Source: SH-MAG3 sp036374995 (GTDB taxonomy: Bacteria; Gemmatimonadota; Gemmatimonadetes; Longimicrobiales; RSA9). From it: 64,000 nucleotides of DNA. Position 1 is the stretch's first letter. Each line of letters starts with the position of its first letter. The notes beneath the pieces are model-generated. The model was not told where the DNA came from. It was given only the letters and a program-made list of their open reading frames with translations, and searched no databases. Below are positions 26,701 to 35,464 of the stretch, piece after piece. The stretch covers positions 1-64,000 of the forward strand of contig DASUSS010000108.1 in NCBI GenBank assembly GCA_036374995.1. The letters run 5' to 3'. The position numbers and the translations under genes were made by a program.

Positions 26701-27112
26701 CGATTTCGAGGGCGAGCCGATCCGGCCGCTGTCGGAGCGTCGCCTGAAGCGCTCGCCGCTGCGCGATGTCGCCGGAATGCTCCGCTCCTTCCACTACGCG
26801 GCGCATGCCGCGCTCTACGAGCAGGAGGAGCGCAGTCCGGTCCGGCTGAGCGATCGTGCGGCGATGGAGTGGTGGGCGCGCGGCTGGTACGCCTACGTCA
26901 GTGCCGCGTTCCTGAACGGCTATCTCACGGCGATGCACGGCTCGCCGCTGCTCGTGCAGGACCGCGACGAGCTGGCGCGGCTGCTCGATCTGTATCTGCT
27001 CGAGAAGGCGATCTACGAGCTCGGCTACGAGCTCGGCAACCGCCCGGCGTGGGCGGGCATCCCGCTCCGCGGACTGCTCCAGCTGCTGGACGGCGAGGAG
27101 CCCGGGACGTGA
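23738..27112 (+). CDS. treS: Trehalose synthase / maltokinase fusion
   Basis: A 1124-residue two-enzyme polypeptide. Residues 1 to about 570 are TreS (GH13_16), which interconverts trehalose and maltose: DPLWYKDAVIYEAHVRAF, catalytic Asp in DGMRLDAIPYLYEREGT near 218, Glu in LAEANQWPE, and RNHDELTLEM. Residues from about 600 on are a maltokinase (Pep2/Mak): the ATP-lobe VMKVYRRLDDGVSLDVEVGE, the catalytic loop IRCHGDFHLGQVL near 968 and metal loop ITDFEGEP near 989. The fusion delivers maltose-1-phosphate for GlgE next door. TreS-Mak fusions are known in several phyla. Its stop overlaps the malQ start by 4 nt. Confidence 0.95.
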   Translation: MAATTRTPARRRSDRALDTDPLWYKDAVIYEAHVRAFYDSDGDGMGDFRGLSQKLDYLHDLGITAIWLLPFYPSPWRDDGYDIADYADIHQAYGTMTDFKRFMREAHARGLRVITELVINHTSDQHPWFQRARRAQTGSAARDFYVWTDDPTKYSETRIIFKDFEASNWSWDPVAGQYFWHRFYSHQPDLNFDNPAVHDAIFRTMDHWFRLGVDGMRLDAIPYLYEREGTNCENLPETHAFLKKMRAHLDRNFTGRMFLAEANQWPEETVPYFGDGDECHMNFHFPVMPRLFMSIQMEDRFPIIDILNQTPQIPENCQWATFLRNHDELTLEMVTDEERDYMYRMYANDPQARINLGIRRRLAPLLGNNRRKIELMNSLLFSLPGTPVLYYGDEIGMGDNIYLGDRNGVRTPMQWSADRNAGFSRSNPQRLYLPVIVDPEYHYETVNVEAQQSNPSSLLWWTKRLIALRKRFQAFGRGAVEFLYPDNRKVLAFLRCYQDETVLVVANLSRFVQYANLDLSKFRDHVPVELFGLTEFPRIGSDPFFVTLGPHAFYWFQIRRPERGHEVYVHGGRARPAARLTRAQWELLLRDGEVAPLAAVLPGHIAGQRWFQGKGRQIRGITITDLLPAAVPAAAHRLALVEVQYVEEPTETYVLPIALVEGQPAQTLLDNHPEAVVAEVVADDRPAVIADALYLDEFREALLDAAHGRRRIRGRRGELQGSATGQLRRLSGDMEDRQSRILGAEQSNTSIVFGRGIVMKVYRRLDDGVSLDVEVGEFLGEHGFAHTPAVLGSISYARDGAPIRTLAVVQEFVQNEGDAWDLTLDAVTEFFERAAAVAGAPSVIDASTRALLRLSEESGSEVARAFVGHYLEEARLLGQRTGEMHLVLASDADDAAFAPEPFTMFYQRSLYQSMRNLAGRVLQMLRTRIDELDEELQGAAREVLGLESAIIRRFRRLVDHKVRGARIRCHGDFHLGQVLYTGNDFCITDFEGEPIRPLSERRLKRSPLRDVAGMLRSFHYAAHAALYEQEERSPVRLSDRAAMEWWARGWYAYVSAAFLNGYLTAMHGSPLLVQDRDELARLLDLYLLEKAIYELGYELGNRPAWAGIPLRGLLQLLDGEEPGT

Positions 27113-29178
27113 GGACGCGCACGCGCGGGCTGTCGGAGCTCGCCCGGCTGTACGGCGTCGAGACATCCTACGAGGGGATGGACGGCGGGCGCCGCCGCGC
27201 GGATGCGGAGGCCGTAACGCTCGTGCTGCGCGCGCTCGGCGCCGCACTCGATGACAGGCATGATGCCGACGACGCGCTCAGCGTCCGCCGCGCGGAGCTC
27301 GACGTGCTCGGGATCCAGCCCGTGCAGGTCGCGTGGGGCGGTTCGCTGCCGCACGTGCGCGTCCGGCTCGCGCACGGCGAGTCCGAGCGCGCAGCCGTCG
27401 AGATCCGGCTCGAGTCCGGCGACATCATCACGCACGCGTGTCGAGCCGAACCCGTGAGCGCGCGGCCGCGCGGCGGCTGGACCGCGACCCATGCACTGCC
27501 CATTGGCCGGCGTCTGCCGCACGGCTATCACCGGCTCCAGGTCGAGACCTCGGGCTCCACGTTCCAGACCCTGATCATCGCGGCGCCGCGCGATGCCTTC
27601 GTCCCCGCGGGCGCACGCGAGTGGGGCGTGTTCATCCCGCTGCACGCCCTCCGTTCCAGTCGCAGCTGGGGCACGGGCGATTACACCGATCTCGCACGTG
27701 CGGCGCAATGGGTGGGTTCGCTCGGCGGCTCGTTCCTGTCCACGCTCCCACTGCTCGCCACGTTCGTCGATGCGCCGTTCGACCCCAGCCCGTACTCGCC
27801 CGCGAGCCGGCTGTTCTGGAACGAGCTGTTCATCGATGTGACGGACGTTCCCGGCTGGACTGCCGCCGAGGACGACGCGGCGGAGATCGCCGCGTGCTGC
27901 CGCGGCGACCTCGTCGACTACCGGCGCGTGGCCGCACTGAAGCGACGCGAGCTGGAGCGGGCGCTGGCGGCCGCAGCAGCGGACACCGCGGTGCGTGACG
28001 GCATCGCTCAGTTCGCCGCGTCCCATGCGCACGCCGCCGATTATGCCCGCTTTCGCGCGGTGTGCGACCGGCGTCGCGAGCCGTGGCAGCAGTGGCCGGA
28101 ACGGCTTCGTGACGGAACGCTCCGCCCCGGCGACTTCGCACCCGAGGACTACGACTATCATCTGTTCGCCCAGTGGCAGGCTGACCGGCAGCTCGGGGCA
28201 ATCGATGCCGTACGGCAGGACGGATCGGCCGGGCTCTACCTCGACATGCCGCTCGGTGTCAATTCCGCCAGCTACGATGTCTGGCGCTTCAGAGAGCTGT
28301 TCGCCGACGGCGTGTCCGCGGGTGCACCGCCCGATCCGCTGTTCACGGGCGGGCAGAACTGGGGCTTCCGGCCGTTCCGGCCGGACGCGCTGCGGGCCGC
28401 CGGCTATGGGTACTTCATCGAGGCGCTGCGCCATCATCTCCGGCACGCGACGATGCTGCGGCTCGATCACGTCATGTCGCTCTACCGGCTCTTCTGGGTG
28501 CCGCATGGCGTGGCGGCGACGCGCGGCGTATATGTGCGCTACGCGGAGGACGAGATGTTCGCGATCATGGTCCTCGAGTCCGCACGGCATCGCGCCGTCG
28601 TCATCGGCGAGGACCTCGGCACGGTGCCCGCCGCGGTCCGGCGCGCCATGGACCGCCACAGCATACACCGCATGCACGTCGTCCAGTTCGAGGCATCACC
28701 GGACCGCGAGCCGCCGGTGCCCGCGCCGGACGAGAACGTCGTCGCGAGTCTGAACACGCACGACATGCCGCTGTTCGCCGGGTTCTGGCGCGGCAGCGAG
28801 ATCGACGATCAGCTCGACCTCGGGCTGATCGATGAGACCGAGCTGAGGACTGCGCTGGAGCGCCGGCGGGCCCTGCGACACCGCCTGTCGCGGAGCGTCG
28901 GTGCGGGTGGCGAGATCGATGCCGGCATCGTGCGCCAGCGTCTCACCGAGCGCCTCGCCGGATCGGCGGCGCGGTACGTGCTCGTCACCCTCGAAGACCT
29001 GTGGCTCGAGGACCGGCCACAGAACGTGCCCGGCACCTCCCACGAGCGGCCGAACTGGCAGCGACGCGCGCGGCGGAGCCTCGAGGAGATCACGGGCGAC
29101 GCTCAGGTGCGCAGAATGCTGCGTGCGATAGCGGAGCGCCGCCGGGCGCACGACCCCCGAACGGCTGGCCATGACTGA
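27109..29178 (+). CDS. malQ: 4-alpha-glucanotransferase (amylomaltase)
   Basis: A GH77 disproportionating enzyme that transfers alpha-1,4-glucan segments between acceptors. The catalytic Asp is in MLRLDHVMSLYRLFW, the acid Glu in VIGEDLGTVP, and the transition-state Asp in NTHDMPLFAGFW, all in the usual order. SSRSWGTGDY and SPYSPASRLFWNELFIDV are also diagnostic. The 689-residue length includes an N-terminal extra domain (about residues 1-150) as in E. coli-type MalQ. The start is GTG overlapping the treS-mak stop, with GAGGAG upstream. The stop overlaps the glgB start by 8 nt. Confidence 0.93.
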   Translation: MRTRTRGLSELARLYGVETSYEGMDGGRRRADAEAVTLVLRALGAALDDRHDADDALSVRRAELDVLGIQPVQVAWGGSLPHVRVRLAHGESERAAVEIRLESGDIITHACRAEPVSARPRGGWTATHALPIGRRLPHGYHRLQVETSGSTFQTLIIAAPRDAFVPAGAREWGVFIPLHALRSSRSWGTGDYTDLARAAQWVGSLGGSFLSTLPLLATFVDAPFDPSPYSPASRLFWNELFIDVTDVPGWTAAEDDAAEIAACCRGDLVDYRRVAALKRRELERALAAAAADTAVRDGIAQFAASHAHAADYARFRAVCDRRREPWQQWPERLRDGTLRPGDFAPEDYDYHLFAQWQADRQLGAIDAVRQDGSAGLYLDMPLGVNSASYDVWRFRELFADGVSAGAPPDPLFTGGQNWGFRPFRPDALRAAGYGYFIEALRHHLRHATMLRLDHVMSLYRLFWVPHGVAATRGVYVRYAEDEMFAIMVLESARHRAVVIGEDLGTVPAAVRRAMDRHSIHRMHVVQFEASPDREPPVPAPDENVVASLNTHDMPLFAGFWRGSEIDDQLDLGLIDETELRTALERRRALRHRLSRSVGAGGEIDAGIVRQRLTERLAGSAARYVLVTLEDLWLEDRPQNVPGTSHERPNWQRRARRSLEEITGDAQVRRMLRAIAERRRAHDPRTAGHD

Positions 29179-31108
29179 GACGAGGAAGAGAAAGCCACGC
29201 ACCGTCCTCACGAAGGACGACCTGCACTGGTTCAACGAGGGCACGCACAACCGGCTGTACCAGAAGCTCGGCGCGCACCTGCGCACCGCGGCCGGTGTGG
29301 AGGGGACGAATTTCGCCGTGTGGGCGCCGAACGCGGAGCGCATCAGCGTGATCGGCGACTTCAACGACTGGCAGCCCGGCGTCACCCCGCTCTCGCCCTG
29401 CGGTGACTCGGGCATCTGGGAGGCGTTCGTGCCCGGCATCGGCCGCGGTGCGCGCTACAAGTACCGGGTCGAGTCGCGGTACCAGGGCTTCCGCGTCGAC
29501 AAGGCGGATCCATTCGGTCGTTTTCACGAAGTGCCGCCCGCGACGGCATCGATCGTCTGGGATACGGCCTACGACTGGGGCGACAGCGGGTGGCTGAAGC
29601 ACCGCGCGCAGCACAACGCGATCGATCGTCCCATCTCCATCTACGAGGTCCACATCGGCTCGTGGCGGCGCGAGCACGGCGTGCCGCTCGGCTACCGTGA
29701 GATGGCCGAGCCGCTCGCCGACTACGTCGCCGAACTCGGGTTCACGCACGTCGAGTTCCTGCCCGTCATGGAGCACCCGTTCTTCGGGTCGTGGGGCTAT
29801 CAGACCACCGGCTACTTCGCGCCCACCAGCCGGTACGGCACGCCGCAGGACTTCATGTACCTGATCGACACGCTGCACCAGCGCGGTATCGGCGTGTTGC
29901 TCGACTGGGTGCCCTCCCACTTCCCCGGCGACGCCCACGGCCTCCACTACTTCGACGGCACGCACCTCTTCGAGCACGAGGATCCGCGACAGGGTTTCCA
30001 CCCCGACTGGAAGAGCCACATCTTCAACTACGGCCGCAACGAGGTACGCTCCTTCCTGCTCAGCAGCGCCATGTTCTGGCTGGATACGTATCACGCCGAC
30101 GGCCTGCGCGTCGATGCCGTCGCATCCATGCTCTACCTCGACTACTCGCGCAACCAGGGCGAGTGGATCCCGAACCGGTTCGGCGGGCGCGAGAACCTGG
30201 ACGCCATCGAGTTCCTCCGCCGGCTGAACGCCGACGTCTACCAGGCGTTCCCCGACACGCAGACGATCGCCGAGGAGTCGACCGCCTGGCCGATGGTGTC
30301 GCGACCCACCTACATCGGCGGCCTGGGCTTCGGCATGAAGTGGGACATGGGCTGGATGCACGACACGCTCGACTACATGTCGCGCGAGCCGATCCACCGC
30401 AGTTATCATCACGGCCGCCTGACGTTCCGCGGCATCTATGCGTTCACGGAGAACTTCGTGCTGCCCCTCTCGCACGACGAGGTCGTCCACGGCAAGGGGT
30501 CGCTCATCGGGAAGATGCCGGGCGATGACTGGCAGAAGTTCGCGAACCTCAGGCTGCTGCTCGGCTACATGTACACGCAGCCCGGCAAGAAGCTGCTGTT
30601 CATGAGCGGCGAGATCGGGCAGTGGAGCGAGTGGAATCACGAGGCGCAGGTGGAGTGGGACCTGCTGCGCTACGACACGCATGCCGGCGTCCAGCGGTGG
30701 GTCCGCGACCTCAATCACTTCTACCGGCACGAGCGCGCCGCCAGCGAGCTCGACTTCAGTCACGCCGGATTCCAGTGGCTCGATGCCGACGACGCATGGA
30801 ACAGCGTGCTGTCCTACGTCCGGAGCTCCCACGCCGATCCGGGCACGGGCCGTGCCGAGGAGCTGCTCGTCATCTGCAACTTCACGCCGGTCGTGCGGCA
30901 GAACTATCGTGTCGGCGTGCCGCACGTCGGTTTCTGGCGCGAGCTGCTGAACAGCGATGCGGAGATGTACGGCGGCAGCGGCGTGGGCAACCTCGGCGGC
31001 ACGACATCCGTGCCGGTGCCGTTCCACGGTCGGCCGCATTCGTTGAACCTGACGCTGCCGCCTCTCGCGATGATCGTCCTCAGGCACGAGCCCGGCGGTA
31101 GCGCTTGA
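29171..31108 (+). CDS. glgB: 1,4-alpha-glucan branching enzyme (GH13)
   Basis: GlgB cuts an alpha-1,4 chain and re-attaches it as an alpha-1,6 branch. A CBM48 domain (NFAVWAPNAERISVIGDFNDW) precedes the barrel. YEVHIGSWRRE, the GYQTTGYFAPTSRYGTPQDF loop, the nucleophile Asp in LRVDAVASMLYLDYSR, the acid Glu in TIAEESTAWP, and LSHDEVVHGKGSL are all present. At 645 residues it is one domain shorter than E. coli GlgB, lacking the N1 domain, which is common. It completes the GlgE route in the same operon. Confidence 0.96.
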   Translation: MTETRKRKPRTVLTKDDLHWFNEGTHNRLYQKLGAHLRTAAGVEGTNFAVWAPNAERISVIGDFNDWQPGVTPLSPCGDSGIWEAFVPGIGRGARYKYRVESRYQGFRVDKADPFGRFHEVPPATASIVWDTAYDWGDSGWLKHRAQHNAIDRPISIYEVHIGSWRREHGVPLGYREMAEPLADYVAELGFTHVEFLPVMEHPFFGSWGYQTTGYFAPTSRYGTPQDFMYLIDTLHQRGIGVLLDWVPSHFPGDAHGLHYFDGTHLFEHEDPRQGFHPDWKSHIFNYGRNEVRSFLLSSAMFWLDTYHADGLRVDAVASMLYLDYSRNQGEWIPNRFGGRENLDAIEFLRRLNADVYQAFPDTQTIAEESTAWPMVSRPTYIGGLGFGMKWDMGWMHDTLDYMSREPIHRSYHHGRLTFRGIYAFTENFVLPLSHDEVVHGKGSLIGKMPGDDWQKFANLRLLLGYMYTQPGKKLLFMSGEIGQWSEWNHEAQVEWDLLRYDTHAGVQRWVRDLNHFYRHERAASELDFSHAGFQWLDADDAWNSVLSYVRSSHADPGTGRAEELLVICNFTPVVRQNYRVGVPHVGFWRELLNSDAEMYGGSGVGNLGGTTSVPVPFHGRPHSLNLTLPPLAMIVLRHEPGGSA

Positions 31109-31110
31109 GC

Positions 31111-33045
31111 ATGCCGACCGCCCGAGTCGCGCTGTCCGGACCGCAGGACGTTGCGCGGCAGACGCCCGATCGACTGCGCGACCTGCCGGCCTCACTGCCG
31201 CTGGGTGCGCACGTCCTCGCCGATGGCACGACCAGCTTTCTCGTGTGGGCACCCGCACTGGAGTACGTCCGCCTGCGCATCCACGCGGCGCGACCGTTCA
31301 CCGTCGAGCTCGAGCCGCTGCCGCACGGCTACTGGGGTACCGTGCTCGGTGACGTGCCGGCGGGAACGCGCTACACGTTCGTGCTCCCGGACGGCCGCAA
31401 CGTGCCCGACCCCGCAACCCGGTTCCAGCCGGACGGCGTGCACGGGGCGTCACAGGTCGTCGGCACCGGCTTCGAGTGGCGCACCGCATCATGGCAGGCT
31501 CCCGAGCTGCGCACCATGGTGCTCTACGAGCTGCACGTCGGCACGTTCACGCCCGAGGGCACGCTCGATGCCGCGATCCCGCGCCTCCCCGCGCTCCGCG
31601 ACCTCGGCATCACCGCCGTCGAGCTGATGCCGCTCGCGCAGTTCTCCGGCACCCGCAACTGGGGATACGACGGCGTCTTCGCGTTCGCCGTACAGAACTC
31701 CTACGGCGGGCCCGCCGCGCTGAAGCGCTTCGTCGATGCGGCGCACGCCCTCGACCTGCACGTCGTGCTCGATGTCGTCTACAACCACGTCGGCCCCGAG
31801 GGTAACTACCTGCCGACGTTCGGCCACTACTTCACCGGGACTTATCATACGCCATGGGGCGCCGCCATCAACGTCGATGACTCCGGCAGCGACGAGGTGC
31901 GCCGCTACTTCACCGACAGTGCTCTGCAATGGATCGACGAGTTCCGCATCGACGGCCTGCGCGTCGACGCGGTCCACGCGATCTTCGACCGCTCGGCCAG
32001 TCCGTTCCTGCGGGAGCTGACCGATGCCGTGCATGCCCGCGCCACCGCGCTCGGGCGGAACGCGATCGTGATTGCCGAGAGCGATCTCGGGGATCCCCGC
32101 GTGATCCGGCCCGAGCACCTCGGCGGCCTCGGCTTCGATGCGCAGTGGCTCGATGACTTCCACCACTCCCTGCGCACGCTGCTCACGCACGAGGATCGGG
32201 GCTACTACGTGGATTTCGGGACGCTGGCTCATTTCGCCCGCGCCTGCCGCACGGGCTACGTCTACACGGGCGAGCATTCGCGTTTCCGCAACCGCCGCCA
32301 CGGCGCACCCGGACCCGACATCCTCCCGCGCCAGTTCGTGGTGTACTCGCAGAACCATGACCAGGTCGGCAACCGCATGCGCGGCGACCGCCCGGCCGGC
32401 ACCGTGACTCCGGCCCAGCTCCGACTCGCCGCCGCCGCCGTTCTGCTGTCACCGTTCACACCCATGCTCTTCATGGGCGAGGAGTACGGCACGCGGAAGC
32501 CGTTCCCGTATTTCGTGAGTCACGGCGATCCGGCGCTGCTCGCGGCCGTCCGGCGCGGACGCCTCGAGGAGTTCGCCGCATTCACCTGGGAGGGCGAGCC
32601 GCCGGATCCCGCGGCCGAGAGCACGTTCCGCAGCGCGGTCCTCGACTGGGGTGAGCGCGAGTCGGGTGCGCACGGCGCCATGCTCCGCCTCTACCGCCGC
32701 CTGCTCGGGCTGCGCCGCGACGAGGCCGCGATTGCGGCCGCGGACGCCATGAAGACGGACATCCTCGACACCGCCGGCGCGCCCTCCGATGGGGCCATGC
32801 CGGACGGTGTCATCACGATGCACCGGCGGTCCGCCGGGCAGAGCACGCTCCTGTTCCTGAACTTCGCCGACCGGAGCGCACGCCTGGACGTGCCGGCGAT
32901 CGAGGATGGCTGGCGCGCCGCACTCGATACCGAGTCGGCGGAGTTCGGCGGCGCGGGCAGCGACCTGCCGGAGCGGGTCGCCGCGGGCGCGACGATCGAG
33001 CTCCGGCCGCACAGCGCCGTGCTGCTGCTCCACGACGAGACGTAG
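31111..33045 (+). CDS. treZ: Malto-oligosyltrehalose trehalohydrolase
   Basis: TreZ (GH13_10) releases trehalose from maltooligosyl-trehalose made by TreY. An N-terminal CBM48-like domain (FLVWAPALEYVRLRIHA) comes first. YELHVGTFTPEGTLDAAI, the VYNHVGPEGNY loop, nucleophile Asp in LRVDAVHAIFD, acid Glu in VIAESDLGDPRV and SQNHDQVGNRM follow. TPMLFMGEEYG is typical. At 644 residues the length is slightly above average. The start ATG lies 2 nt after the glgB stop; an in-frame TTG at 31105 overlaps it but is less likely. Confidence 0.95.
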   Translation: MPTARVALSGPQDVARQTPDRLRDLPASLPLGAHVLADGTTSFLVWAPALEYVRLRIHAARPFTVELEPLPHGYWGTVLGDVPAGTRYTFVLPDGRNVPDPATRFQPDGVHGASQVVGTGFEWRTASWQAPELRTMVLYELHVGTFTPEGTLDAAIPRLPALRDLGITAVELMPLAQFSGTRNWGYDGVFAFAVQNSYGGPAALKRFVDAAHALDLHVVLDVVYNHVGPEGNYLPTFGHYFTGTYHTPWGAAINVDDSGSDEVRRYFTDSALQWIDEFRIDGLRVDAVHAIFDRSASPFLRELTDAVHARATALGRNAIVIAESDLGDPRVIRPEHLGGLGFDAQWLDDFHHSLRTLLTHEDRGYYVDFGTLAHFARACRTGYVYTGEHSRFRNRRHGAPGPDILPRQFVVYSQNHDQVGNRMRGDRPAGTVTPAQLRLAAAAVLLSPFTPMLFMGEEYGTRKPFPYFVSHGDPALLAAVRRGRLEEFAAFTWEGEPPDPAAESTFRSAVLDWGERESGAHGAMLRLYRRLLGLRRDEAAIAAADAMKTDILDTAGAPSDGAMPDGVITMHRRSAGQSTLLFLNFADRSARLDVPAIEDGWRAALDTESAEFGGAGSDLPERVAAGATIELRPHSAVLLLHDET

Positions 33046-33048
33046 GGC

Positions 33049-35463
33049 ATGGAACGTTACGTCTGCATCCACGGGCACTTCTATCAGCCGCCCCGCGAGA
33101 ACGCGTGGCTCGAGACGATCGAGCAGCAGGACTCCGCTTACCCGTATCACGACTGGAACGAGCGCATCACGGCGGAGGCATATGGCCCGAATGCGGAGGC
33201 GCGCATTCTCGACGACCGCGACCGCATCGTGCGCATCGTCAACAACTATGCGCGCATCAGCTTCAACTTCGGCCCGACGCTCCTGTCCTGGATGCGCGAG
33301 TACGCGCGCGAGACGTACGACGCGATCCTGGAGGCGGACCGCGAGAGCATCACCCGCTTCGGCCACGGCTCTGCCATGGCGCAGGCGTACAGTCACCTGA
33401 TCATGCCGCTCGCGAATGCGCGCGACCGGCGTACCCAGGTCATCTGGGGTATCCGCGACTTCCAGTACCGGTTCGGTCGCCGGCCCGATGGCATGTGGCT
33501 GCCCGAGACCGCCGTGGACACGCCGACGCTCGAGGACCTCGTTGCGCAGGGCATCCGCTTCACCATCCTCGCGCCGAACCAGGCCGCGGCCGTCCGGCCA
33601 CTCGGCGCGCGCGACTGGCAGGACGTCCGGACCTCACGCATCGATACCCGCCGACCCTACCTTTGCCGGCTGCCATCCGGCGCGGAGATCGTGATCTTCT
33701 TCTACGACGGGATGACCGCACGCGCCGTCGCGTTCGAGGACCTGCTGCGCAACGGTGAGCATTTCGCGCAGCGGCTCCTGTCGATCCACGGCGCCGCCGA
33801 CGAGCCGAGCCTCGCCCACATTGCGACCGACGGCGAGACGTACGGTCATCATCATCCCCATGGCGAGATGGCGCTCGCCTACGCGCTGCACCACATCGAG
33901 GAGCGGCAGCTGGCCACTCTCACGAACTACGCAGCGTACCTCGAGCGGCACCCGCCGCGCTGGGAGGTGCAGATCGAGGAGAACACGTCCTGGAGCTGTG
34001 CGCACGGCGTCGAGCGCTGGCGGAGCGACTGCGGGTGTCATACCGGCGGCGCGCCCGGCTGGCACCAGCGGTGGCGACAGCCGCTCCGCGCCGCGCTCGA
34101 CTGGCTGCGCGACGAGGTCATGCCGTTCTACGAGCAGCGCGCCGGCGACCTGCTCATGGATCCGTGGGCCGCGCGCGATGACTACATCGATGTCGTCCTG
34201 GACCGCCGCCGCAACACGATACCGTTCGTCGCGAAGCACGCGCGCGGCCGACTCGACGAGCACGAGGTCACGACGCTGCTCGAGCTGATGGAGCTCCAGC
34301 GTCATGCGATGTTGATGTATACCAGCTGCGGCTGGTTCTTCAACGAGGTCTCCGGCATCGAGACCGTGCAGGTGCTTCAGTACGCGGGCCGCGTCGTGCA
34401 GCTCGCGGGCAGGCTGTTCGGCCAGTCGTTCGAGAAGGGCCTGCTGGACCATCTCGAGCTCGCGGAGAGCAATCTGCCGGATGTCGGTACTGCGCGCCGC
34501 ATCTACGAGCAGCAGGTGATCCCCGCACGCGTCGACCTGCTCAATGTCGCCGCGCACTACGCCGTCAGCTCCCTGTTCGATGAGGCCCGGCCCGAGATGC
34601 GCATCTACTCGTATCAGGTCGAGCTGGAGCACGGCGACCGCCGGCAGAGCGGCGAGACGGTCTTGCTCGTCGGCCGCGCCCGCGTCATCTCGGAAATCAC
34701 GCAGGAGTCGGACGTCGTCACGTTCGCCGTGCTCCACTTCGGCGGCCACAACCTGAGCGGCGGCATCCGCCGCTTCGCCGGCGAGGAGGAATACCGCGCG
34801 CTGCGTGACGAGCTGCTGCGCGCATTCTCGTCCGCCGACCTGTCGGCGGTGGTGCGACTGCTCGCGAACTTTCCGGAATACACGTTCTCGCTCAAGTCGC
34901 TGTTCGGTGACCGGCAGCGGCAGATCCTCTACCGCGTGCTCGAGTCCAGTGTCGCCGAGGCGGAGCGTGCCTACCGTCGGCTGTATCAGGAGAACGCATC
35001 GCTCATGCGGTTCCTGATCGCGCAGGAGCTGCCGCTGCCGCGCGCGTTCCGCATGGCCGCCGAGTTCGTGCTGAATCGCGACATCCGCGCGACGCTCGCC
35101 GCCGGCCGCGTCGACCTGGAGCGAGCGCATTCGCTGCTCGAAGAGGCCGAGGCCACGCGGGTGCAACTGGACCGGGAGGGTCTCAGCTACGTGTTCGGCA
35201 AGGCGCTCGAGCGCGTCGCTTACGAGCTGCTCGAGCATCCGCACGACATCACGCTCCTCGAGGCATGGGCCGGCCTGGCGAGTCTCATCGCGTCCCTCCC
35301 CTTCGACGTGAACCTGTGGAAGACCCAGAACGTCTTCTACGAGCTGCTCAACGCCGTGTATCCCGCGGTGCGCGAGCGCGCGGCGGCCGGGGAGGAGGAA
35401 GCACGTCGCTGGGCCGATCTCTTCACCGCGCTGGGCGACCAGCTCTCCGTCGTCGTCGCCTGA
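33049..35463 (+). CDS. GH57-type glycoside hydrolase with DUF3536 domain
   Basis: An 804-residue cytoplasmic protein. The N-terminal third is a GH57-like barrel: YVCIHGHFYQPPRENAWLE, the putative nucleophile Glu in MWLPETAVD, and the putative acid Asp in IATDGETYGHHH. A conserved Cys/Trp block with WSCAHGVERWRSDCGCHTGG follows, then a long helical DUF3536 region (about 400-800). GH57 enzymes act on alpha-glucans (amylase, branching, glucanotransferase), but members with DUF3536 have no assigned reaction that I know of. Its place between treZ and treY strongly suggests a role on glycogen or maltodextrin. It starts 3 nt after treZ and stops 1 nt before treY. Confidence 0.88.
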   Translation: MERYVCIHGHFYQPPRENAWLETIEQQDSAYPYHDWNERITAEAYGPNAEARILDDRDRIVRIVNNYARISFNFGPTLLSWMREYARETYDAILEADRESITRFGHGSAMAQAYSHLIMPLANARDRRTQVIWGIRDFQYRFGRRPDGMWLPETAVDTPTLEDLVAQGIRFTILAPNQAAAVRPLGARDWQDVRTSRIDTRRPYLCRLPSGAEIVIFFYDGMTARAVAFEDLLRNGEHFAQRLLSIHGAADEPSLAHIATDGETYGHHHPHGEMALAYALHHIEERQLATLTNYAAYLERHPPRWEVQIEENTSWSCAHGVERWRSDCGCHTGGAPGWHQRWRQPLRAALDWLRDEVMPFYEQRAGDLLMDPWAARDDYIDVVLDRRRNTIPFVAKHARGRLDEHEVTTLLELMELQRHAMLMYTSCGWFFNEVSGIETVQVLQYAGRVVQLAGRLFGQSFEKGLLDHLELAESNLPDVGTARRIYEQQVIPARVDLLNVAAHYAVSSLFDEARPEMRIYSYQVELEHGDRRQSGETVLLVGRARVISEITQESDVVTFAVLHFGGHNLSGGIRRFAGEEEYRALRDELLRAFSSADLSAVVRLLANFPEYTFSLKSLFGDRQRQILYRVLESSVAEAERAYRRLYQENASLMRFLIAQELPLPRAFRMAAEFVLNRDIRATLAAGRVDLERAHSLLEEAEATRVQLDREGLSYVFGKALERVAYELLEHPHDITLLEAWAGLASLIASLPFDVNLWKTQNVFYELLNAVYPAVRERAAAGEEEARRWADLFTALGDQLSVVVA

Positions 35464-35464
35464 G

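Noticed and set aside
23645..27247. A 1200-codon open frame on the minus strand opposite treS-mak
   Set aside because: It is Arg/His/Val-rich and antisense to an enzyme with all its catalytic motifs. GC-rich third positions keep the antisense frame open. Similar long frames opposite glgE, treY, glmS and others were dropped for the same reason.
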